A stretch of DNA of 64,000 bases from Sapria himalayana. Taxonomy: Eukaryota; Streptophyta; Magnoliopsida; Malpighiales; Rafflesiaceae. A program made the translations under genes and the position numbers. The number at the start of each line of letters is the position of its first letter. Position 1 is the first letter of the stretch. A model generated the notes under the pieces. The model saw only the letters and a list, made by a program, of their open reading frames with translations. It was not told the origin of the DNA and did no database searches. Below are positions 45,666-57,720 of the stretch, one piece after another. Location: NCBI GenBank assembly GCA_029783825.1, contig JAREIK010002629.1:323900-387899 (forward strand), in the 5' to 3' direction.

Positions 45666-46205
45666 CACTACTAAAATTCACTAAATTACTAACCAATTAT
45701 TTGGTCGTTAATTCAGTATTTTTTTGGTCGGTATACCAAATTGCAACCATACACCAACCAAAATAATTAGTCATAATTTTGCTCGTCGCTAATTTTTTTA
45801 CCGATGAAAAATCAATCGATCGATAAATTGCTGACAATTTGCCGATCCTCTACTAACAAACATTTACCGAGTATATTCTGATAATTTTTCGACCAAAATA
45901 ATTAGGTCGGTACATGATCTCTAAATGATCGATAATTAACAACCATTTGCAGACCATCGACCGATAAAAAATACCGACTATATTTCAACCATTTTTCGAC
46001 CAAAAGCATTAGGTCGGTAAATAGTCACAAAATGGTCAGTAATAACCGAAAGAATTGTGACAAAAAACCAACCAAAATCATCTAAAATTATTGATCGGTA
46101 ATTGATCTCTAAAAGTAATACCGACCATTGATATTAAAAAATTTTGGTCGGTTTGGTCGCAATTCGATCTGTAATTATCGACCAAATTTTTTTTAGCAAC
46201 TTTTC
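45666..46205. repeat. CACTA-2 3' subterminal repeat array
   Basis: Many copies in both orientations of GGTCGGTA, TTGGTCG, CGACCAAAA, ACCGACCA and GATCGGTAA over about 500 bases. In En/Spm-type elements such subterminal repeats are binding sites for the TnpA-like protein. Confidence 0.85.
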
Positions 46206-46429
46206 TACAGTTTCTGTAGAAACTATAGCACATACCACAAAAAAATATTCGGTTCACTTCCAGTTTTGATGTAGTTGTTGTAGAAATATTTTAAGACAAC
46301 AAAAATCTAATTAACTCCAGCAAACAATTATATATACTACATATATATATTAATAACATGAAGAGATAATAAAATAATTAAATCCAAAATCAAAGTTTAA
46401 GACATTGAAAAAAAAATGTGATTGCCGGT

Positions 46430-48210
46430 ACTAGGGTAGAGATGTCTGCTACTGCTATTCTTGATGTGATTGCCGCAGGTGTTGTTGTAGGTGATAGAGT
46501 AGATGCTATAGCTGGAGCATTACGCCGAACAATTTGAGGTAGATCATCAGGGTTGAACTGTTGTCCTCCTTCCTAAAACTTCTTTGTAAGCCAGTCAAAA
46601 TGTAGACATAACTTATCCCTATCATCCTCATACTCGATCATGCGTCGCTTAGTATCAGCTAACTGAAACTATATAAAATTTCGCATCACGTCCTAAAATT
46701 CCTCCATCTTCGATAACAAATTTGAAACTGGTCCTGAAAATTCAGCTTCAGAGTTTGGTCGTCTTTGTGAGTAGAATGATGATGTCGAAGAACTAATGCC
46801 AATGATGGGCATCTTCTCCTTGCCACCAATAGCTGCATACCAAATCTGATTCGTATAAACTGGTGGAGTTGATGAATGAGAGCTACCTGTTGCACCATCA
46901 CATGAACTTGAAGTAAACTGGGAATACACTTGAGTCACAGCAGCTAACATTTCCTCATATCTTGCCTAATAAAAATATACGAAAAGTTTATCAATTAATA
47001 TACAAACAAAAAAAAAGAAAAGTTAATTTTTTTATTTAAACTTACATTTGCTGCATGAGATCTCTAATCAACAAAAGTCTGATCATCATGAGCCTTCGTG
47101 TGTGTGTGTGTGTATATGAATACACGAGGATCACTGGGTTTCTTACCCTCCTTGCATGTCTATAATTACACATAATACATACGTTATTTAAATTGAAAAA
47201 AAAATAATTTATGATAAATGAAATTTAGGCATAATTGAATACATTTCACAAAGTAACAAACATAAAAAATATAAATTAGAAATAATACCACTACTCATTC
47301 ATGCTCATGCATAGAGTGAGATTCACAAGTGTGTGTAGACATGCCACTGCCCTCCCCACCCACTTTGAGCGATGATTGTTGCTCTATTTATCACACCTCT
47401 TCCTATGATCCAGATCTTCCCATCCGCTCCTACACTCCTTGAAAACATGATCTGGGACACCCTCGATCTTTTTCTTTCTTCTTCAACCATTTATCTTTGA
47501 TCTCATACATGGTGTCTTTATACCAACTGGCAGCATGTTTGTAGAACACACTTTTGACCACCTCCTTTGGCGGTATCCACCTATAAACTTTCTGCAATTA
47601 TAAAAAAATAATTTTTAATTAGTGAACAAATGAATACATAAAAGATGTAAAAAATTTTAGGCAATAATTTTTACTTTAAATTCTTTCCAAATCATCAATT
47701 GGTCTTCATGTGTGAATGACTTCCAATTATGTCCATTAGGTTTAAAGGACTTTCTGAAAATTGTCTTTAAAACCCTATAAATGGAACCAGACGGCTCTAA
47801 CTTCGTCCTGTAACCAAAATTTATTAGTAAGTAAGAAATAAAATAATAAATTGATAAATCTTAAATCATTTGTTAAGTTTTATATCTTACGGATTATCAA
47901 TTATCAGATCAAACTGAGCAATTGAGAGACTCTCATCTGTAGGATGCTCTAAGGAAGACTCTCCAACATCTCCATCCTCTCCCTCCTATCCCTCCCACGT
48001 CTCTTGATTATTTATCAAAATCTTAGGACCATTATGTTTATCAGTCAGTTGATACTACTGCTATAGTACATTCACAACCATCTCTGTCTGTTGTGGCGTC
48101 TCATCCACTCATGACCCTCTACCAGTTTTGGGCATACCTGAGGCTGTGCTGTCTATATCACAGCTCGTACAACCTTGCAATGTGCTGCCTCTACCTTTTC
48201 CACGTGCCAT
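46430..48210 (-). pseudogene. CACTA-2 second gene, Ptta/En/Spm (Transposase_24) type
   Basis: Starts MARGKGRGSTLQGCTSCD at 48210, 86 bases after the stop of the transposase gene. An intron is suggested by GTAAGA at about 47891 and TTACAG near 47811, then EPSGSIYRVLKTIFRKSFKP and WKSFTHEDQLMIWKEFK. A second intron ends at TTGCAG near 47596, followed by KVYRWIPPKEVVKSVFYKHA and MYEIKDKWLKKK. Then FKECRSGWEDLDHRKRC (47450-47390), GGEGSGMSTHTCESHSMHEHE, HTHTKAHDDQTFVD (47110-47068), RYEEMLAAVTQ, and WYAAIGGKEKMPIIGISSST (46830-46780), as in 'HTHT...FVD.RS...YEEM' and 'W...VGG....R.YGLGS' of the family. A few stops and a frameshift break an otherwise nearly complete gene. Confidence 0.85.
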
Positions 48211-48295
48211 ATCTATAAAAAATATATTTAAGGCAATGAAAATAAATAAAAATGATTAACAATTAAAATAACATAAAACTCACTGTCTACTCATT

Positions 48296-51200
48296 TTAAT
48301 CAGAATCATCAAAATCTGGTTCGTCTTCTTCTTCAGATATAGTAATATCATTTTCAAACTCATGTTCATCACTCGTTTCTTCCTCATTAGTAATTAAAAA
48401 TTCATCAACATCTACATCCCCACTTGTATCCTTCTCAGAGATGTGACTAAAAGGACGTCTTTATCCCCCATCACAGCTTCGATTATAGCATCATTCTCAT
48501 CATTTTGAAAGGCAGATTCTATGAAATCAATACTTGGTGATGTGGGGATGTCAATTTGAGTATTTTCTTTTATCGTGCACATAGATTTCCAATCCTTTCT
48601 AGGACAGATCCAACCCGGATATTTACAATAATAAACTTATGATGCTTGTACTACTAAGACAAAAGGTTCATACTTGTTGAATCATTTTTTTATTGTGTAC
48701 AACGACAAGTTTATATCGAGGATGGACAACAATACCAACATTTGGTGTTGGGTCGAACCATTCACATTTGAATAAATAGTTTTTTTAACCGGGAGGTCTT
48801 CAAATTCTAACTCGATCACTTCGACCAAAGTCCCGTAATAGTCATATTCAATTTCATTGTATACGGATCCTTTAATACATACTCTCGTATTGAGTGTTGC
48901 CTGATAGCTACCATATGATTTAGTGTGAAATTTAAAACCATTCACATAGTAACCATTGTACTTTTTAACCTCTCTTAGGGGACCTCATGCTATACTTCGA
49001 ATATAATGATTGAAAATTTTATTTACACGATTATGAACCTATAATCAAAATTAAGTAGATTGTTTAGATTACAATTATAAATTTTTATTACAACAATACA
49101 ATTATTTTGTGACTTTCATTATAAGCATGCATACGTATTTTTCAAAAAATGATGGTAATTCTTGCTTTGTCATGGTATTGATAGCTTCTTCATCTATGTT
49201 TAGAAACTCTTGACATTTATCTATAACAAAATCACTAAAAAAAAGAAATTATAAATAATTATAAATTGATATGAAATACTAAATTATAATGCTTAATAGA
49301 TATCATTTAACTATTAGGAAATACTTACTCAATGAATGGTTGAACCTCTAGATAATTCATTAGGACATATAGATGAGCAGTAGTATATTCATGGTCTGCT
49401 AGATACTTTTTCCCTTCAGCACTAATTGCTTTACCCGAAGGCTTGAAAATTTCAAACATATCATTAACCACATTGTCATAAAGATAAACCTCATTCTGCT
49501 TTTCCTTAAGTTGAAGAGTTGGATCTCTTTCTTTGAAATAGAATGATACGAATTTTTTAGCCTCATCTATAATATAGTCTATTGATATAGAACACTCTAC
49601 CGGAGCCTTATTCATTATTGTATGCTTTATTTTCCTCAAGTATCTATAAAAAAATTATTGAAAATTACAAGTCATTTTTGTGTATATATAAATATATATA
49701 GGAAAAGATTTGGTTTAATGAATTAATATTACTTTTCTATAGGATACATCCAACGATAATGAACAGGACCATGGGCCCTGGCTTTGTAAGCCAAGTGCAT
49801 TGGAAGATGTTCCATTGAGTCAAAAAAACTAGGAGGAAAGATTTTCTCAAGATTACATAAGATAACAAGAATTTGTTCATCCAGATTCCTCCTCATCAGT
49901 TAATGAAGATGAAGTCAGTTGCTTGAAGAATAAAGAAATCTCAGTTATCAGCTCTCATATTCTATTAGGCATGAATTCTCGAAGAGCAATTGGTAACAAC
50001 ATTTGCATGAATACATGACAATCATGAGTCTCCATGCCAAACATCTTAAGTTTTTCGCATTCACACCTCTCCCCAGATTAGAAGCATACCCATCTGGAAA
50101 TCTAAGTTTTTTTACCGACTCCAACACAACATTCTTCTGTGATTTATTAAGAAAGAATGGCACATCAGGGTATTTATTGGTGATAAGATTTTTTGCAAAT
50201 TGAGGATGATGACAATATTTATTCAACTCATCTCTTGACTTGAAAGTGTCCTTAGTTTTCCTTGTAATGTTAAACACTATTAAAAACATCGTCAAACACA
50301 TTCTCGATATACATAACATCAAGATTGTGTCTGAGCAAGTATTCATGACAGTAGGGAAAATCCCTGAAAATACTTTTCTTATCCAACCCACCGGTCTAAA
50401 TATAGTTGTATTCACAACCTTAGCATCAATATCTATCACCTTTCTAAAGCCTATGTTATTCAATTCCTGCAGAATATCATCCCTAGATCTAACCCCCATG
50501 AATTATTTAGTAACCTTTCTATTCTTAATGAAGCCTCTATTGGTACATCGATACGGATGATTAATGAGCAAAAACTTCCGATGGTTATCGAACCATGATT
50601 GTTTTCCACTCTTAATTAATATAAAAGAATCAGAATCTTCCATATAATGCAGACATATCAACATACTAGTTGTACTCTACCCAGACATCATAGAATATGC
50701 TAGAAAGTCATTTATGGTCCACATGAGGGCAGCATGCATCTAAAAATTTTGCAATTTGGAAATATCATAAGTTTGAACCCCAACATCCCAAAGACTTTTC
50801 AACTCCACTATCAATGGATGCAAGAAAACATCTATTATCCACTTTGGATTAGTAGGCTCGGGCACTAACACAGTCAAAAAATATAAATTCCTCCTTCATA
50901 CATAAGTCTAGAAGAAAATTATATGTGGTCACCACTACAGGCCACAAAGAATATTACTGTCCAAATTGACCAAATGGTTGAAAACCATCAGCAAATAAAC
51001 CCAGCCTAATATTTCAAACTTCAGAAGAAAAATCAGGAAAACACCCATCGAAATGTTTCCAAGCTGGAGCATCAGAAGGGTGACACATCTTACTATCCTT
51101 CATATAATGCTCTGAATGCCACCTCATTTCATTAGCAGTTGTGGTTGATGCATACAATCTCTACAACCTAGGAGTTATTGAAAAATAGTACATCTTCTTA

Positions 51201-52020
51201 TACAGCACCTTTAACTTGCATATATACAATCTATTTCCAGAACCCTTAATCTTTTGCTTATACAGAGCATGCCCACATATTTTACAATTGTTAAGTTCAC
51301 TTTCATCGCCCTAGTATATCATATAGTTGTTCACATAGCAATGAATGACCTGTACAGGTAATCCCAAGCCTCTAACTAACTTCTTCATGATGTATAAATC
51401 CAATGGCATCAGTTTATCTTTTGGAAACAATTCTTGAATGAATTTAGACATATCATCAAACCATGCCTACGAACACCTGTGTCTGCACTTTATTTCTAAC
51501 ATCCTCATGGCTGCAGAAAGTTGAGTATGCTAAGAATTTTCCTCATATGCATGTTTGTCTTCAGCTCGAATCATGTCATAGAAATTTCTTGCCTCAGCAT
51601 AGGGTTCCTCATTCGGGTTGAATTCAGGACCAACGGCATCAAAAACCATTTTATGGTATATAGTGTGATTGATATTATCCAAGACCATCTGATTAGTTTC
51701 ACTTACTAACACCCATACTGAACTCAAACACCTTTGGTGGACTTGCTTCTCACCATGGTATATCCAAACATAGTAATCCGCCACAAAACCATTTTTATAT
51801 AAATGCATCTTCATAGTATCAAAATTCGAAATTTTTTTATTCTAACATTTAACTAAAGCACAATGACACCTTATCTTTGTGCTACCATTCACACACTCAA
51901 GATGTCTCATAGCAAACTCAACAAATTCATCAACTTTATCCCCCCATTCATTAGAGAACATTCCTTTCACTATTCGACCCTTGTACATCCATTCATGATC
52001 GTCTTCTATAACTAGTTAAA
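48296..52020 (-). pseudogene. CACTA-2 TNP2-type transposase gene, nearly full length but broken
   Basis: Domains in order. Transposase-associated: HEWMYKGRIVKGMFSNEWG (51998-51940), MKMHLYKNGFVADYYVWIYH (51814-51755). TNP2: FNPNEEPYAEARNFYDMI (open frame 51814-51530), RWHSEHYMKDSKMCHPSD near 51110-51075, MHAALMWTINDFLAYSMMSG near 50740-50680, SWFDNHRKFLLINHPY (50610-50560), RHNLDVMYIEN near 50315, KTKDTFKSRDELNKYC (50255-50210), VKKLRFPDGYASNLGRGVN (50115-50060), KMFGMETHDCHVFMQMLLPI (50048-49989). DUF4218: KIKHTIMNKAPVECSISIDY and FVSFYFKER (49639-49325). DUF4216: NGFKFHTKSYGSYQ and YNEIEYDYYGTLVEVIELE (48945-48682). Acidic tail SEEEDEPDFDDSD, stop at 48296. Six or more stops and frameshifts; splice sites remain plausible. 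Confidence 0.92.
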
Positions 52021-52686
52021 AAAATCAACAAATATATTGATTTAATTATATGAATAAATATATGTATATATTGTTACAAATATAGTTAAATATAATTATA
52101 TATATATTTATTTAGTTATACAAATATTTATATATAGTTATACACATATAGTTTAACATAATGTTGAGTGTTGTTATACATGTAATTAAAAATATTGTTA
52201 CATGTGGTTATACATATAGTTACACATAAACGTATATTTTTATATGTAGGTATATATATTTGTGTATTTAATTTTATATATTTATACATTTATTAATGTA
52301 TAGGTATAGACATAGTAAAAAACTATTTTATATACTACTATATACAAATATATATTAAATATAAGCTGTAAATTTAATATTTATATATAATTATGCATAA
52401 AACTTTTATAATTATGCATATATTATGTGTATATACATTTTTGAAAAAATATATACAGAGAAAGTGAATATTGTGTATATATGTTTTTTTTTTCAAAAAT
52501 GTTTGTGTTCATCATTAAAAAAACAAAAAAAAACTACTATTTTTGATACTTATTGAGTATACGTAAACTATATATATGTTTTTGAAAAACTTATATGAAA
52601 AATATATTTACATATGTTTTTGAATAAAAATATATAATTCATATAGTATTTTGTGCATATATACCTACATAGAAAATGTAAATGCA

Positions 52687-52718
<32 letters not shown>

Positions 52719-54230
52719 TTATTTATTTATATTTATATATATATTTATTTATTTATTTATATATTTAAAAATGTTTATACATATAATATTTTTTAGGTTT
52801 TCAAATATATATATGCTTTATATGTTTTTTGAAAATGTATTATATGTATATAAATATGTTTTTGAAAAAAATATTTACACATAGAAAAAGGATATGTTTT
52901 TTCAAAAATGTATACACAACATATTGTATATGTTTTCAATAAGTATATACCATATATATTTATTAAAAACATATTTGTGTACTCACATATTTTTAAAAAC
53001 ATATATAAGTAGAAAATGGATGCTATGTATATATGTTTTTTAAAAAATATATAAACACATAATATTGTATAAGTTTTCAAATATATATATACAAGATATA
53101 TTCTTTGCTAAACATATTGGGTGTATACGTTTTGAAAAATGTATTTTTACATATAATGTATGAAGTATTTATATGCTTATTTTAAAAATATATTATTCAA
53201 AAATATTCTTTAATATTTATTTTTTTTATTTTTTCAATGATGATGTGGTAGGGAGAGGTGTAGTTCTTTTGGTGACTGGAGATGCAATTCTCGATTTTAC
53301 TACTTAAGAGCTCTAAAAATTAATTATTTTTAAATTTTGGGGTATGCTTTAATTAAAATTTTTTAAAAGGGATATTTTTTTTTAAATATTTTTATTTTGA
53401 GGTATCTTAATATATCAAGTGAAAATGTTGAGTATATTTTATACCACGTAAAATTATTGTTTTATTTTTATAAAAAAAAAGTCTTTATTGTTTCCATATG
53501 GAAAACTATGTATTGCCCTTACAGGAACGATTAGCCATAACACTAGTAATTTGTGTAAATATCAGATTATATTTTAATGATCATTAAATTATTGTAACAC
53601 AAAACCATTATTTATCAACAAACAGTACAAAGAGAGAGACTATGCAATAAAGTATGGATACATGGATACTACAAGTTTGACTCAAGTGAAAAGTTTATAT
53701 ATACTATTATAGACATTTAAGATAAACATTATGTATATTAAAGTGTGTATATATATATATATATATTAAAGTATATATATATTAAAGTATATATATAAAT
53801 ATAAACCATTAACATTAAGATTAATCGGAATGCAAACATCATGTAAGTAAAATCAAAATCACTAAAACCCTAAAAATATAAATAGTAGATGAATAAATTA
53901 TAAAAAATTAAAAATTACAGTTTAATTAATTGTGTCAAGTCAAAATCATGTTATGTTAAATGAAATCGAAGCAAAAATTAAGAAATTAGGAGGAAAACAT
54001 AAAAACCTATTACATGAATATACTAAAAAAACAAAATTTTGAATGTTTATATATAATTCAGAGAGACGGAGATGTGTATAAGCAATTTGAAGGAGAAGAA
54101 CAAAGAAAAACTTACTTAGATTCAGAAGAAATATCAAATTTTTGTGATTTTGTGCTTACAGTTGGCTTTAATTCGATAAAACGATGAAGCTTCGCACAAA
54201 TTTATGTGTTAATGACTTAGGAAATGTTTG
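52021..54230 (-). other. CACTA-2 5' noncoding region (promoter/leader/intron side)
   Basis: About 2.2 kb of noncoding DNA between the transposase start and the 5' subterminal array. It holds TA and TTTA microsatellites (52688-52760, 53745-53790), a degenerate array of TATATGTTTTT..AAAA words (52440-53170), and on the minus strand two possible splice donors (AAGTAAGT at 54117-54110 and CTGTAAGCA near 54163) suggesting an intron in the 5' leader. Open frames here (52651-52884, 52793-53080) are repeat artefacts. Confidence 0.5.
52440..53170. repeat. Degenerate minisatellite of TATATGTTTTTGAAAA words
   Basis: Words such as TATATGTTTTTGAAAAAC, TATGTTTTTGAATAAAA, TATGTTTTTTGAAAATG and CATATTTTTAAAAACATAT recur about every 40-80 bases, often followed by ATATATTTACACATA. 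The minus-strand frame across it repeats the pattern (F)(L/K)KTY...YIF.K. Confidence 0.65.
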
Positions 54231-54239
54231 TCAAATCAA

Positions 54240-54921
54240 AAAATTAAAACAATGAATTACCAACCAAAATTATGGTCGGTAAATGGTCAGTGAGAACAAA
54301 GTTATACGTAATTGGAAAACCACTGTACTGACCATTTTTAATGGTTATTTATTTTTGGTCGTTAAATTGTAGATAATCTTTCGAAAATGTTTTTCTCATA
54401 TTCCATCCTAATTTATAAACCATATTTCCGAGTAATTATATTTGGTCGGATATATATGGTCGGTAGTAGGTCGAAGAATTTGGTCGGGAGTATTTTTTCT
54501 CCTATTCGCCTATTTTGATCTCTAAATTGGTTGTGAAATGGTAGGTACTTACCGACCAATTATAATGTTAGGTTGTTAAATGGTCGGTAGTTGGTCGAGA
54601 ATTTGATCAAGAGTATTTTTTCTCCTATTCGCCTATTTAGATCTCTAAATAGGTTGTGAAATGGTCAGTAATTACCAACCAATTATAATGTTAGGTCATT
54701 AAATGGTCGGTACTATATTCGATAAACACACTACAGACCAATTCCCGACCAAAAACATATAGTCGGTAATTATGGTTGGTTTTTGGTCAAAAATTTGGTT
54801 GGAAATATTTTTTTTTCTATACCTTTTTTTTGGTCGCTAACTGGTCGTGTTTTGGACAATAATTACCGACTAAGTTTTATGGTCGGTACTTTGGTCGGTA
54901 TTATCATAATTTTTAGTAGTA
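54240..54921. repeat. CACTA-2 5' subterminal repeat array
   Basis: GGTCGGTA, GGTCGGTAG, TTACCGAC and GACCAATT words in both orientations up to the terminus. A tandem-like pair of about 120 bases (from about 54470 and 54590) shares GAGTATTTTTTCTCCTATTCGCC. Confidence 0.85.
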
Positions 54922-54924
54922 GTT

Positions 54925-56297
54925 AAGCTTCCTTAGTATAAAATTAGAAGATAAAGAGTTTTCAAAAAAAACTCTAATTTTCTTTTCCTTCTCAATTTTT
55001 TCTCGTGGAACAAGCAAAATCATGAACACTGCAAATCCTATGGGTGAATATCGAACTCTCTAGGGGTTCTAGAAGCAAGTAAGTGATGCATGATTTATGC
55101 TAATTCCTAGAGTTGGGGGTGTGGCTTTTAAACCCCTCTTCCATAAGATTATATTTAAATAATTTGTGCCAAACTAGTTGGGTTTAGGGTTAATGCAATT
55201 TCAATTATGTGATTTAATTAGTTTTATTTTTAATGAATGAATGATTTGATTTATATTATATATGGATATTGATGGATGATGATTAAATATAACTTGAATT
55301 ATGAGTCTGAATATCGATAGGTTTATACGAGATTGTCATGATGAATTTTGATAGGTAAACCATGATACTCACTCATACATATGATAGGAAGAAAGTAATA
55401 GTTCTTCTGATTATGATGTACTAGATAAACTTATATGTTGAACACCTAAATTTGGGTATATTAATTAGTCATGAGTATGCACTTATAAAGTCAAAAGTAC
55501 AAATACTTTTATATGCCAAATTATTGTATATAATATTATATAGAATATTTTCTCAAGGGATTAACCTTTAGTATTGAAATCACATTATTACCAAGGAGTA
55601 TAGTGATAGGTAAGGTCATGATAGCCCTTGTCAACTATTTTTGCTCGTATGTTTCCCATTGGTGAAATTTGAGGGAAGTATATATTAATTATACGAGTAT
55701 AGTGCTTATAAAGCCTAGAGTACAAATATTTACAAATCATATCAATATTTGGTCCTCGTGACAAAGCAAGATAGAGAATAAGAGTATGCATATGAAGTAA
55801 CTATCAAAGGTAGTTGAAGAAATTACCTAAAAGATATGAGATTGTAAACAACTCATGTAGAAATAAATTATTTTCTTTATGGTGATATATCAAATGGATA
55901 ATTATGAAAAGAATATCCTTGGGAATGACCCATTATTAACATCCACTTTGTATGCCATTAAGGGAATGTGTCATTGCATAACATCCCAACCTTTATTATG
56001 TATTCAACATAATATATGTCGAGCGCCATAATAGCATCACATGTATTAAATGAAAAATTATGGGACTAACATTGTTTAACATTCTTAATAACTATTTTAC
56101 TAAAAATGAATTATCTCATTGTTGAAAAAATATACTATCAATATAATCTATGTGGGATTAATATCTAGACGAAAATCTATTTTACAACTTGTATGACCCA
56201 TACACTGTGGATCTCAATTAATAAGACACTCTTATTAATAAACTTTTGAAGTATCACTTAACTAATAAAATTAGATGGTATAACATAGTCACAGCAT
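54925..56297 (+). repeat. P4 internal end and 3' LTR (LTR-A family)
   Basis: 54925-55130 matches the end of the P1 internal region (AAGCAAGTAAGTGATGCATGATTTATGCTAATTC compared with 21297-21335). The LTR follows from about 55100 (words AATATCGATAGGTTTATACG, GTATATTAATTAGTCATGAG, GGGATTAATATCTAGACGAAAATC) and ends GGTATAACATAGTCACAG at 56297. Host element for CACTA-2. Confidence 0.7.
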
Positions 56298-57720
56298 AGT
56301 CCTTCTAACTATGATACATGAGAAAACTTATATATTGAAATATAAAATTTAGGTATATTAATCATTAAAAGTATGGTGCCTAGGAAAAAAAAAGTATGAA
56401 TTCTTTAACATGTCAATCCATTATAAACATCTTAAAAGAGCAAATTCTTAATTGTGATAGATGTTATATAGAACATTCTCCCAAGGGGTTCAACTTTAGC
56501 ATGTATGTTGCATCATCACTAAGGAGGAATGTGATAGGCAATCCTTAGAATATGCATGAGTATGTTTTGGCTCACAAAGTGATGACATCCCTTGTGAGTT
56601 GCTTTTATTTATATGGTTCCCAAAGATAAAACTAGAGGAAAGCATATATTAATTATATGAGTATGATGCTTGTAAAGAAAGAAATACAAATGCTTGCAAA
56701 TAATATCAATATGTTGACTTTATGATATTTGAGGTTGGAGAATAAGATTGTGCATATGAAGCAACCATCAAGGGTAATAGACAAAATTTTCTACTTGTAT
56801 GTCCTATATATTTGAAGATCTTAGTTATTATCTCAAAGAGGTATGAGATCGTGGATGACTCTCAAGCAAGGAAAAATTATTATCTTGATGGTAAGATACC
56901 GAAAAGATAACTACAATGGGACCACCATTATGACGAGCTCAATGGTAACAACCACTTTATATGCTATTATGGTAATGAGTCATTGCATAACACCCCACCT
57001 TCATTCTATGTCCAAAATAATATTAGTCAAGCGACTTAAACCTAAGATTATCTAATATATGAATATATGAATATATGTATATATGTATATATGTATATAT
57101 GAATATATGAATATATGAATATATGTATATATGTATATATGAATATATGAATATATGAATATATGAAAATATGTATATATGAATATATGAATATATGTAT
57201 ATATGAATATATGAATATATGTATATATGAATATATGAAAATATGAATATATGTATATATGTATATATGAATATATGAATATATGAATATGTGAATATGT
57301 GAATATATGAATAAGTGAATAAGTGAATAAGTGAATAAGTGAATATGTGAATACGTGAATAAGTGAATAAGTGAATATGTGAATATGTGAATATGTGAAT
57401 ATGTGAATATGCGAATATGCAAATATGCAAATATTCAAATATGCAAATATGTGAATATGTGAATATATGAATATATGAATATGTGAATATATGAATATCT
57501 AATAATCTGAGTATCTATTTTACTAAAAATAAGTTGTGTCATTATTGAATAACTAAATTGATGATACAATCTATATGGGATCGATATATGGATGAAAGTA
57601 TATTTTACTACTCTATATGACATATATACTTGAAGATCTTAGTTGATGAGATACTCTCATTAAAAATTTTTTGAGACATCACCTAACTGTTAAAATTTGG
57701 TGGCTTTATAAATCACAATA
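56298..57720 (+). repeat. Second, partial LTR-A LTR directly abutting the first
   Basis: Starts in mid-LTR (CATAGTCCTTCTAACTATGAT corresponds to about 55395 of the preceding copy) and runs to the LTR end GGCTTTATAAATCACAATA (57702-57720). It is interrupted by the 8-bp array at 57052-57496. No internal sequence separates the two LTR copies. Confidence 0.72.
57052..57496. repeat. 8-bp tandem array (ATATATGA / ATATGTGA / ATAAGTGA variants)
   Basis: About 55 units. The left half is mainly ATATATGA and ATATATGT, the middle changes to GAATAAGT, then GAATATGT, then GCAAATAT, and it returns to GAATATGT and GAATATAT. Because 8 is not a multiple of 3, all three minus-strand frames stay open (124-135 codons); none is a gene. 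Confidence 0.97.

Larger units (their letters stand above)
45663..54924 (-). mobile_element. CACTA-2, a complete En/Spm element with TSD GTT
   Basis: Element 45666-54921 (9256 bases). Left end CACTACTAAAATTCACT; right end ATAATTTTTAGTAGTA, the complement of TACTACTAAAAATTAT, so the terminal CAC has become TAC on that side. GTT is duplicated at 45663-45665 and 54922-54924, the 3-base duplication expected for CACTA elements. Subterminal arrays of GGTCGGTA/TACCGACC words occupy both ends. The minus strand carries a TNP2-type transposase gene and a Ptta/En/Spm gene. It lies within LTR-A element P4. Confidence 0.94.

Noticed and set aside
50003..50560. Plus-strand frames of 66 and 106 codons
   Set aside because: Antisense shadows of the minus-strand CACTA-2 transposase, whose conserved motifs decide the coding strand.
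52651..53080. Tyr/Ile/Phe-rich frames on both strands
   Set aside because: They overlap TA/TTTA microsatellites and a degenerate minisatellite in the CACTA-2 noncoding region.
57023..57438. Three overlapping minus-strand frames of 124-135 codons with (I/T)YSYIHIFI repeats
   Set aside because: They are translations of an 8-bp tandem repeat, which stays open in all three frames; not proteins.
57052..57496. CRISPR-like or replication-origin iteron array
   Set aside because: Units are contiguous 8-mers with no spacers, in a eukaryotic repeat context.
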